From Grimontia celer (GTDB taxonomy: Bacteria > Pseudomonadota > Gammaproteobacteria > Enterobacterales > Vibrionaceae): DNA of 64,000 nucleotides. The notes under the pieces were generated by a model. That model ran no database searches. It had not been told where the DNA came from and saw only the letters and a list, made by a program, of their open reading frames with translations. How positions within the stretch are numbered: the stretch's first letter is position 1; every line of letters starts with the position of its first letter. This document shows, one piece after another, positions 57,376-64,000 of this stretch. The stretch is from assembly GCF_900055185.1 (NCBI RefSeq), contig NZ_FIZX01000001.1, positions 1,550,001 through 1,614,000 of the forward strand, given 5' to 3'. Made by a program: the position numbers and the translations under genes.

Positions 57376-57852
57376 TTAGCCGTTTTCACGCATGGCGCGG
57401 AGCATCCAGGCGGTTTTCTCATGCTCTCGCATACGGTCTGAAACCAGTGATGCAGAAGATTCGTCGTCAGCGTCTTGGGCTACTTTCAACACGCTTCTTG
57501 CAGTACGAACGACTTGCTCGTGACCTTTGGTGAGAATATCCACCATCTCGTCTGCGCTTGGTACACCTTCCACTTCTTCAATCGCGCTCAGTTCTGCAAA
57601 CGCTTTGTAAGTGCCCGGTGCTGCAACGCCAAGGGTACGAATGCGCTCTGCAATTTCATCTACCGCCAGTGCCAGCGCGTTGTAATGCTCTTCAAACAGC
57701 AGGTGCAGCTCACGGAATTGTTTACCCGTAACATTCCAGTGGAAGTTGTGTGTTTGCAGGTACAGGGTGTATGAATCCGCCAATAGGCGTTTTAGCCCTT
57801 CTGCAATTTCAATTCTGTCTTGTTTTTGAATGCCGATATTGATGCTTGTCAT
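57376..57852 (-). CDS. dps: Dps, DNA-binding ferritin-like protein
   Basis: 158 residues from ATG 57852 (GGGGA upstream); the frame is open a little further. The ferroxidase ligands of the inter-subunit site are visible: HNFHWNVTG near 35 and [11 protein letters not shown] near 66. It stores iron and protects DNA in starvation and oxidative stress. Its 3' end is the anchor of the neighbouring island and exists in a truncated second copy at 53149-53246. Confidence 0.95.
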   Translation of the reverse strand: MTSINIGIQKQDRIEIAEGLKRLLADSYTLYLQTHNFHWNVTGKQFRELHLLFEEHYNALALAVDEIAERIRTLGVAAPGTYKAFAELSAIEEVEGVPSADEMVDILTKGHEQVVRTARSVLKVAQDADDESSASLVSDRMREHEKTAWMLRAMRENG

Positions 57853-57946
57853 AACCCTTCCCCACTTGTCTTTTTGCTTCAAAAAATAGGCTTTAGCGTT
57901 TGCCGCTTTGCCTTAATGTCTATGGGGATATCTTATGACGGGAGGA

Positions 57947-57998
57947 GCGATAGGTATAATCGTTGATGTTTATAGATTCAATTCGTTATACCTATCGC
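57947..57998. repeat. Perfect 13-bp inverted repeat upstream of dps
   Basis: GCGATAGGTATAA (57947-57959) and TTATACCTATCGC (57986-57998). The arms are 26 bp apart and sit about 95-145 bp upstream of the dps start. They could be operator half-sites or an untranslated hairpin. Confidence 0.5.
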
Positions 57999-58010
57999 TA
58001 ACAGTGGGTT

Positions 58011-58067
58011 TTAGCCGTTACGGTAGCACGGCGGGAATTGGCAGCCAGTTTCAGTGAATACACCGCC
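58011..58067 (-). pseudogene. 19-codon remnant of a glycerophosphodiesterase gene
   Basis: Read on the minus strand it gives GGVFTETGCQFPPCYRNG and a stop, close to the end of the intact gene at 60366-61103 (DGVFTDIGHQFPSRYRQS). An in-frame stop lies just upstream. It is a decayed partial copy. Confidence 0.55.
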
Positions 58068-58101
58068 TGAGTTCTATATGTGCCTATACTCGCTAGCCCT
58101 A

Positions 58102-58890
58102 TCAGGATAGGAAACCATTCGTTTCCAGCCAGTCACGGGTGACCTCATCACGGGATAGTCCTTCCCGGCAAACCTTATAATCAAGCGCCGCGATGACATC
58201 ATTTGAGAAGCGGAGCGCGTCGAGCTTTCTGATTTGCGCTTCGGTAAATAAGCTTTGTTTATCTTCTCTGAGCAACAGCACAGCCCTGTCTACAATTCCC
58301 AATAAACCTTTAGGTTCCTTAATTTCGCGAATAGCATAACGGTAGTGTAAAAATTGTGGCTTCCATAGCGGCACAACTACCCATTCTTTCTTTGCGACTG
58401 CATTTTCAAAAGCGCTAAAACAGTCTTCTTCAGTACCTGTCAAAAACGTATAGCCTGCGTCATTCAAGCCGTAATCTTTCATCATTTGGATTGAAAAACG
58501 AGTGATACCTGCGCCGGCATTGATACCTTGGATTGTCGAATTCATTTTCTCCGCGACCTCAGGTTTGATGAGGTCTGCCACTTCCGACACGGCTCCCTCG
58601 GGTACATAGTCCGGCACGCCCCAAAGCGCGTAAGGTTCGTAATGCAGTCCCAGCTCAATGAGAGGTTCTACTGTTTCGACATCCGCTTTATAGATGCCGT
58701 GGCTGGAGGGCAACCATGCGGAAGACAGCATATCAACTTCACCAGTCTTAAGTTTCTCGAAGTTTTCCTGATGCGGAGAAAACACACGTTTAACGTCAAA
58801 GCCCATGCTCATCAATACATTAGCTACCAAGGAGGACGTCGTGTGGTGAAAAGACAGATCGGTTACACCCATCGTGATTGTTCTAGCCAT
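58102..58890 (-). CDS. OpuAC-type glycine betaine-binding protein without signal peptide
   Basis: 262 residues of the OpuAC/ProX substrate-binding fold (WLPSSHGIY near 60, INAGAGITRFS near 124, VVPLWKPQFLHYRYAIREI near 172). It starts MARTITMGVTDLSFHHT with a good AAGGA upstream and has no signal peptide, so it should stay in the cytoplasm. No ABC permease or ATPase gene is near. It may bind betaine-like compounds for sensing or be linked to another transporter. Confidence 0.82.
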   Translation of the reverse strand: MARTITMGVTDLSFHHTTSSLVANVLMSMGFDVKRVFSPHQENFEKLKTGEVDMLSSAWLPSSHGIYKADVETVEPLIELGLHYEPYALWGVPDYVPEGAVSEVADLIKPEVAEKMNSTIQGINAGAGITRFSIQMMKDYGLNDAGYTFLTGTEEDCFSAFENAVAKKEWVVVPLWKPQFLHYRYAIREIKEPKGLLGIVDRAVLLLREDKQSLFTEAQIRKLDALRFSNDVIAALDYKVCREGLSRDEVTRDWLETNGFLS

Positions 58891-59152
58891 TTTTTCGTTC
58901 CTTTTTGAGTGTCTGGGCCAGACTACGTCGAATCAGGCAGCTCAAAAACAGCGCCGTCATTGAAAGATTTTCTTTTTCTCTTTGAGAATGGCCGCGCTTT
59001 TCTCACGCAATAGCCACTGAAAGCAGTGAAGTGTGGTCGAGATTATTATCAATGTATATTTGACAATAATTAAATGATTACCCTGTTTTTAGACGGTCGA
59101 TTGGGAACTAGCATGTGTCCATCGCACATTCATTCAAACAGGACGAAGTATT

Positions 59153-60250
59153 ATGAAACATCTCAAGACGCTGCTTGCATTAAGCACTGCAATGGTTTTA
59201 AGCACGGCAACCGCAGCAACAGGCGACATAGAGGTAGTAGCCAAGTTGGATGGAACCCGTCCTGGCAACCCAACAGTGACACCTGAAGGGCGTATCATCC
59301 TTTCAATGCAACCACTGGATGCCCCGGAGTTTCGTGTTGTTGAGCTAATGGCAAACGGCGAACTAAAGCCTTTCCCCACTGTTGATTGGGCTGATGGTCC
59401 TGAAAAGGGAGAGGTGGGTCTGACGTCGGTTATCGGGGTCGACACAACTGCCGACGGTGTGGTTTACATACTTGATATGGGCAGCCAAACAACACCAGCA
59501 CAGATCGTGGCATGGGACAGCGTAAACCATTCGCTGGTTAAGACCATAGAGATCGATAAAAGCGCATTGGTCGGGAACTCTTTCCTTCAAGATTTCGCTC
59601 TGGATACAAAACGCAACAAGATGTACATCGCTGACACCACGCTCGGAAATCTTGTGGGCGAATCAAAATCAGCGTTTGTCGTTGTGGATTTGGAAACGGG
59701 TAAAGCACGCCGAGTGTTGGAATCTCAGGCTGAGTTGATGTCACCTGAACACTCTGTTGTTATCAACGGTTCTGTCATGGGAACGCAACGTGAAGATGGA
59801 AGTAAAGAACCGCTTTTTCTTGGCTTAAATCCAATTACGATTGATGCGCAAAATGAGTGGGTGTATTTCGGTACAGTGAACGGCGACAAGGTTTATCGCA
59901 TTGCAGCAGATGTATTGGCCGATGAGGAAGCATCCACTTCCAAACAAGCCGAAAGCATTGAATTTTTCAGTGACAAGAAACCCAGTGACGGCATGATCAT
60001 CGGTGCTGATGGCAATATCTATGTCGGTGATATTGAGAACAACGCCGTCGCGATTTCAAACCAAGATGGCTACCGAATCCTCGCACAAGATAAAAAACTA
60101 CTCGACTGGGCTGATGGCTTCTCCATCGACAAGAAGAATGGCTACCTTTATGTCACGCAAAACCAACTGCGCCTTCACCCAGCTTTAAATGAAGGTGAAG
60201 AAGGTGGCACCAAGCCATACCACATCCTTCGCATTAAGCTCCCTAACTGA
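59153..60250 (+). CDS. Secreted royal-jelly/yellow-family beta-propeller protein
   Basis: 365 residues. Signal peptide about 1-21 (LLALSTAMVLSTATA). The rest repeats propeller blades: VTPEGRIILSMQP, LTSVIGVDTTADGVVYILDMG, ADGNIYVGDIENNAVAI. The layout fits the major royal jelly protein/yellow family, found in bacteria as secreted lactonase-like enzymes or binders. Function unknown. Start ATG 59153 follows AGGA. Ends in a strong terminator. Confidence 0.85.
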   Translation: MKHLKTLLALSTAMVLSTATAATGDIEVVAKLDGTRPGNPTVTPEGRIILSMQPLDAPEFRVVELMANGELKPFPTVDWADGPEKGEVGLTSVIGVDTTADGVVYILDMGSQTTPAQIVAWDSVNHSLVKTIEIDKSALVGNSFLQDFALDTKRNKMYIADTTLGNLVGESKSAFVVVDLETGKARRVLESQAELMSPEHSVVINGSVMGTQREDGSKEPLFLGLNPITIDAQNEWVYFGTVNGDKVYRIAADVLADEEASTSKQAESIEFFSDKKPSDGMIIGADGNIYVGDIENNAVAISNQDGYRILAQDKKLLDWADGFSIDKKNGYLYVTQNQLRLHPALNEGEEGGTKPYHILRIKLPN

Positions 60251-60281
60251 TTGGCTATACAGGGAGTGGGTAATTAAACAC

Positions 60282-60310
60282 AAACGGCACTGTTATCAGT
60301 GCCGTTTTTT
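60282..60310 (+). terminator. Terminator of the propeller-protein gene
   Basis: AAACGGCAC/GTGCCGTTT stem followed by T residues. Confidence 0.92.
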
Positions 60311-60365
60311 GTGTCGGATCTGGTCGCCTTGTGGCGGCCATTTTCTATTTCGTTTGCAGGAACGC

Positions 60366-61103
60366 TTAGCTTTGACGATATCGCGACGGGAATTGGTGGC
60401 CGATGTCGGTAAATACACCGTCGACGCCCCAGTTAAAGAGCTGGTTGGCGCGCATCAAGCTGTTTACTGTGTACACATTCACTTCTAATCCAAGGTCTTT
60501 GAATTCTTCGACTTTGGCTTTGGTCAGCCCTTCGTTCGCAACGTGGATAGTGTCGGATTTGCAAGCCTGCATGATGCTGAGCCAGTCTTCCGGCATCTCT
60601 TTGTCAAACAGGCAAGCGACGGGCACGTCTGGGCAGCGGCGTTTGAATTCTGCCAATACCAGTGGGTTGAAGCAGGAAATCAGTACGTTGGCTTCTTTGT
60701 TGAGGTTTTTCAGGCCTTCAATCACGCCACTGATAAGCTTCTCGGTGTTTTCCCAGCTGTTGGTACAGGCTTTGATTTCTACGTTGGCGTTGAGCTTGAG
60801 AATGTTCATCAGAGTGATGAACTGATCAAAGGTTGGCAGTTTTTCACCGATAAACTCGTCGCCAAACCAGCTTCCGGCATCAATGTCTTCCAGATCTTCG
60901 CGGGTGAAATCGTAAAGACTGCCTGAATGGTCTGTGCAGCGGTCGAGAGTATCGTCATGGCAAAGCACAATGGTGCCATCTGCGAGGATATCGACGTCAC
61001 ACTCGACCCATTTCAAGCCGTGCTCGGCGCAAAGTGAAAAAGCAGCCAGTGTATTTTCAGGGGCTATGGCTGACATCCCCCTGTGGGCGTATAGGGTTTT
61101 CAT
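60366..61103 (-). CDS. Glycerophosphodiester phosphodiesterase (UgpQ-like)
   Basis: 245 residues, cytoplasmic. GDPD motifs: AHRGMSAIAPENT (near 6), VECDVD (near 33), LCHDDTLDR (near 48) and VEIKA (near 108). It cleaves glycerophosphodiesters to glycerol-3-phosphate and an alcohol. No signal peptide, so UgpQ-like rather than GlpQ-like. Start ATG 61103. It converges with the propeller gene. Confidence 0.92.
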   Translation of the reverse strand: MKTLYAHRGMSAIAPENTLAAFSLCAEHGLKWVECDVDILADGTIVLCHDDTLDRCTDHSGSLYDFTREDLEDIDAGSWFGDEFIGEKLPTFDQFITLMNILKLNANVEIKACTNSWENTEKLISGVIEGLKNLNKEANVLISCFNPLVLAEFKRRCPDVPVACLFDKEMPEDWLSIMQACKSDTIHVANEGLTKAKVEEFKDLGLEVNVYTVNSLMRANQLFNWGVDGVFTDIGHQFPSRYRQS

Positions 61104-61164
61104 TGTCGTTTTCTGTTTTTATTGAGTGATTTAACGTTACAACAAGTTTTGAATTTCTGACATA

Positions 61165-61193
61165 AAAAAGCACCGCTTATTGCAGTGCTTTTG
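61165..61193 (-). terminator. Terminator of the RTX gene
   Basis: AAAAGCAC/GTGCTTTT stem with a long loop; six T residues on the minus strand, 45 bp past the RTX stop codon. Confidence 0.8.
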
Positions 61194-61237
61194 ATGTTTG
61201 CTTCAAGAATTAAACCCCGTTACCTGCGGTAACACTT

Positions 61238-64000
61238 TTAATCGAGCTTGAGCGTTTGAAGCTGTACCAGCTCTGTCAGGATTTGCGTGGTGGTTGCACC
61301 GTCTGCAAGCCCAAGGTCAGACAGGCCAACAGAGTCCAACACAATGTCTTGCGACTCCATGCTACCCGCAGTTTGCGAGATATGGAGTGTTAGACTGCCA
61401 TCGCCACCCGCTTCCGGACGAATGTAATCCAGCAACTGCTCAATGGTTGATGAGCCATCAACGGTATCTGGCAGCAGTGCGGAAATATCCAGCTTGTCGC
61501 CTGTGGTTGCTGTGCCGACATCGAAGTCAGTGATGGTGTCCACCGTTAAGGTTGCTGCATCCACATCTGACGCCGCCCACGTGTAGGTATCATCCCCTGC
61601 TCCGCCTGTCATGGTATCGTTCCCGAGGCCACCGGAAAGCGTATCGTTACCCTCTCCGCCAACAAGAATGTCTTCACCATCACCACCGCTCAGGATATCT
61701 TCTCCTTCACCGCCGACCAGAATGTCATCGCTCAAACCGCCTGTGACAGTGTCATCACCATCGCCTGCGTAAATGCGCTCGCCATCGTCGCTTGCGGTGA
61801 GTGTTTCATCCGCCTCGGTGCCGAACTGTGTCGTCGCTGGGTCGAATACCACCAACTGGCCTGCCATCATCATGGATTCGAGGATTTCATCTTGCGTGAA
61901 GCCAGATGCATCCATACCCAGCAGATCATTCAGCGTGACGCCTTCTACAATGATGTTCTGGATTGGCTGGCTGCTGTCGTCCAATACCTGAATACGGGTG
62001 TTGCCGTCGACGGTTTGGATATCCAGTCGGTTTGCCAAATCCGTAAAGGTAACAATGCCGGTGGAATCGAACGCGTCGGAGATGTCGATAACATCAATGC
62101 CCGCTTCAAAGTCTTTAATGGTGTCTGTCGCTGCTGCCGCTGCCGTGCCGAAGTCGCCTGACTGCCATTTGAAGGTATCTTTGACGCCATCTCCGGTGCC
62201 ACCGATTTTGCCGCCCCACATTTCATCATCGCCTGCGCCACCGACAAGAATGTCTTCACCAAGGCCACCTGCGACGATGTCATCTCCGTCACCGCCATGA
62301 ACTTCAGTGTCTGCATCGCCATCAACCACCAGGTTGTCTGCGCTGCTGTCTGCCGGAGTGGTGTTCAACTCGCCTGTGGTTTCGGTATCTACCACGTTCG
62401 CGTTGATGGTGAGTGTGGATTGTTGTGGGTCACCGTCACCCACATCAGAGAGCGCTGTGACAGTGATATCGCCTGGAGGCTGTGCACTGAAGCGAATGTT
62501 GAGGTCGCTTAGCGTCAGGGTTTCCAGCTCGGTTTGGTTGAATGTCCAGGTGCCGTCGCCATTGTTAGTGCCAACCGGCGTACCGGATGCATCAACGATT
62601 TCTGCCGCTGTACCCATGCCGCTGAAGGTGAGGCTGAACTCATTGTCGATTGGGTCAACCAGTGATGCCATCAAGCCAAGCAGTGGCACCAACGCACCTG
62701 TCGCTGCGCGCATGGAAGCCAGTTGCGTTGCCGCAGTGAGTTCTGGCAAATCGGATTTCGGTGCAACCACAATAGCCACGGTGTCGCGGTCGAATTTCTG
62801 ACCACCGGAGCCGAAGTTTGCACGGTCGCGGGTTGTCATGGTCAGGCTGTCTTCGCCTGACGTATTTTCACCCGCGAATTTGTAATCGACGCCTTCTGCC
62901 AACAGTGCATTGATGGCATCGATATCGCCTTCCAGTACCAGTCTGTTGGTGCCATCACCCGACACGGTAATGCCCGTGGTGTCGCCCGTCAGCGTTAGCG
63001 TATTGCCTGCACCGACCACCAGCTCGACATTGACGACACTGGTGCCGTCACGCGCATCCACATCTTCCACCTGCAAATCGGTGATAGAGAGCACGGTGTC
63101 TTCTTCCGCATCGTAGCTGTCTGCAAGGATGTTAACGGGTTCGTCATTCACCGCGCTGACACTGACGTTGATTTGCTTGTTCACTACATCGTCAGAGACA
63201 GCACCGTTATCGACGGTCTGAATCGCCAGATCCAGTGTATAGGTGCCGTTGCCATCCTGAGGTGGCACGAAGGTCAGGTCATTCAGTTCTGTACCAGAGA
63301 TTTCGATGACTACATCACCGCCATCAGAGGTTTCCGGTGTCACTGTGCCTGTTACGCCGTCTGGCAACACAAGCTGACCACCTTCCGGCACGCCAGATAC
63401 TGTGATGAGCAGAGTTTCAGGCTCGTTCTCATCAATGCCTGCACCACCAGCCGTGCTGTCGCGGTCATCTTTGGCACTGATTTCGATATCCAGATCGACT
63501 GGCGTATCTTCTTGTGTGGAAGCTGAACCTGCCGCAAATACATTCGCGCCATCGCCCACAGGGTCAATGGTCAGTGAAACCGCCTGTGTGAAGCCTTGAG
63601 GCTGGCTCAGGCTGTCTTCTTGTGTGAAGACAGTAACGTTAAATTCCACGGTGCCACTGAAATTGGTTGGCGGCTCGACGGTAATCGCCGATAGCGTGGA
63701 CAGGTCCGGAATCGCGCTTGCTGGAATCACCCAGCTACCGCTGCCCGCATTCACGGCTGGTGATGCCAGTGTGAAGCCTTCTGGCAGATTTTGAATTAGC
63801 ACAGAGGCTAACGTTTCAGAACCGTCAACATCGTTAAAGCTTGCACCCAGATCGGCCAGCGAAATACCGCCGGATTGATCTTCGGTGCCTTCCAGTTCAA
63901 CCACATCACCTTCTGCCACGTCGGTGCCATCTTGCGTGAAGGTGACATCATCATTCACTGCGGTCACTTCAAACGACAACGTGGTGTTGATATCACGGCT
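61238..64000 (-). CDS. Giant RTX/T1SS protein, C-terminal part
   Basis: At least 920 residues; the frame is open to the window edge, so the N-terminus is missing. Order seen: repeated T1SS/cadherin-like domains with VxAVNDxP linkers (VTAVNDDV, VSAVNDEP), then two groups of glycine-rich calcium-binding nonapeptides (GGDGDDIVAGGLGEDILVGG; GGEGEDILSGGDGEDILVGG), and a C-terminal secretion domain of the VCA0849 subclass (DTITDFDVGTATTGDKLDIS). It should be exported by a type I system and act as a large surface adhesin or biofilm protein. Confidence 0.9.
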   Translation of the reverse strand, partial: SRDINTTLSFEVTAVNDDVTFTQDGTDVAEGDVVELEGTEDQSGGISLADLGASFNDVDGSETLASVLIQNLPEGFTLASPAVNAGSGSWVIPASAIPDLSTLSAITVEPPTNFSGTVEFNVTVFTQEDSLSQPQGFTQAVSLTIDPVGDGANVFAAGSASTQEDTPVDLDIEISAKDDRDSTAGGAGIDENEPETLLITVSGVPEGGQLVLPDGVTGTVTPETSDGGDVVIEISGTELNDLTFVPPQDGNGTYTLDLAIQTVDNGAVSDDVVNKQINVSVSAVNDEPVNILADSYDAEEDTVLSITDLQVEDVDARDGTSVVNVELVVGAGNTLTLTGDTTGITVSGDGTNRLVLEGDIDAINALLAEGVDYKFAGENTSGEDSLTMTTRDRANFGSGGQKFDRDTVAIVVAPKSDLPELTAATQLASMRAATGALVPLLGLMASLVDPIDNEFSLTFSGMGTAAEIVDASGTPVGTNNGDGTWTFNQTELETLTLSDLNIRFSAQPPGDITVTALSDVGDGDPQQSTLTINANVVDTETTGELNTTPADSSADNLVVDGDADTEVHGGDGDDIVAGGLGEDILVGGAGDDEMWGGKIGGTGDGVKDTFKWQSGDFGTAAAAATDTIKDFEAGIDVIDISDAFDSTGIVTFTDLANRLDIQTVDGNTRIQVLDDSSQPIQNIIVEGVTLNDLLGMDASGFTQDEILESMMMAGQLVVFDPATTQFGTEADETLTASDDGERIYAGDGDDTVTGGLSDDILVGGEGEDILSGGDGEDILVGGEGNDTLSGGLGNDTMTGGAGDDTYTWAASDVDAATLTVDTITDFDVGTATTGDKLDISALLPDTVDGSSTIEQLLDYIRPEAGGDGSLTLHISQTAGSMESQDIVLDSVGLSDLGLADGATTTQILTELVQLQTLKLD

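Noticed and set aside
61238-62300. DNA-level tandem repeats that could suggest a CRISPR or minisatellite
   Set aside because: They are the codons of RTX nonapeptides; unit length and spacing follow the protein repeat, with no spacer pattern.

Overview
The window looks like chromosomal DNA of a marine gammaproteobacterium of the family Vibrionaceae. The evidence is the gene set: a DUF2860 outer-membrane protein, a YdiJ-type oxidoreductase, helD next to a yccS-type gene, many GGDEF/EAL/HD-GYP/PilZ proteins, a VCA0849-type RTX protein, and metE/metR facing away from each other. The sodN/sodX pair and a GC content judged by eye near 47-50% would suit a Grimontia/Enterovibrio/Photobacterium-like genome, but I cannot name the genus from the sequence alone. 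No rRNA, tRNA or CRISPR array was seen.

Layout. 1-1980: end of a phosphate transporter operon (pstC-pstA-pstB) closed by a terminator with no phoU. 2.2-14.3 kb: META lipoprotein, CHASE-GGDEF cyclase, metE/metR with MetJ- and MetR-like sites between them, a DUF4250 protein, a membrane protein, a second GGDEF cyclase, a LysR/MFS divergent pair and a DUF2860 porin-like protein. 14.5-27.8 kb: a small ORF, a PTS EIIC-EAL fusion, YgiQ radical SAM protein, a 51-residue membrane protein, AqpZ, a VOC protein, YdiJ, a Nudix-PAP2 fusion and a FAN1-like nuclease. 27.9-30.6 kb: a sensory cluster with a BLUF photoreceptor, a di-iron ODP-type protein, a degenerate chemoreceptor-like protein and a PilZ protein. 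31.2-38 kb: a small secreted protein, a 263-bp MITE-like element with perfect terminal inverted repeats, HD-GYP phosphodiesterase, helD and yccS. 38.1-39.5 kb: a probable Fur-controlled nickel superoxide dismutase operon with a small His-rich membrane protein and a TPR protein ahead of sodN and sodX.

39.6-49.5 kb is a patchwork: two paralogous membrane proteins sharing a conserved upstream block, a membrane-anchored RES-domain protein, a class 3 lipase, a VOC protein, a methyl-accepting chemotaxis protein, a TPR protein and a SpoU-type RNA methyltransferase. 49.9-57.9 kb is an accessory island beside dps. It holds an AT-rich Hachiman anti-phage pair (hamA, hamB), a trypsin-like lipoprotein with a secreted partner, and a large MORN-repeat protein. 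Three copies of one terminator, together with broken copies of the 3' ends of dps and of the secreted-partner gene, mark the joints of this island. 58-64 kb: an OpuAC-type protein without signal peptide, a royal-jelly-like propeller protein, a glycerophosphodiesterase (with a 19-codon remnant of a second copy near 58.0 kb) and the C-terminal part of a giant RTX protein that runs off the window.

Common threads are c-di-GMP signalling (two GGDEF, one EAL, one HD-GYP, one PilZ), environmental sensing (light, oxygen/iron, chemotaxis) and defence. The best candidates for new biology are the His-rich NiSOD operon, the ODP/degenerate-receptor pair, the terminator-anchored island at dps, the structured MITE and the orphan membrane-bound RES protein.
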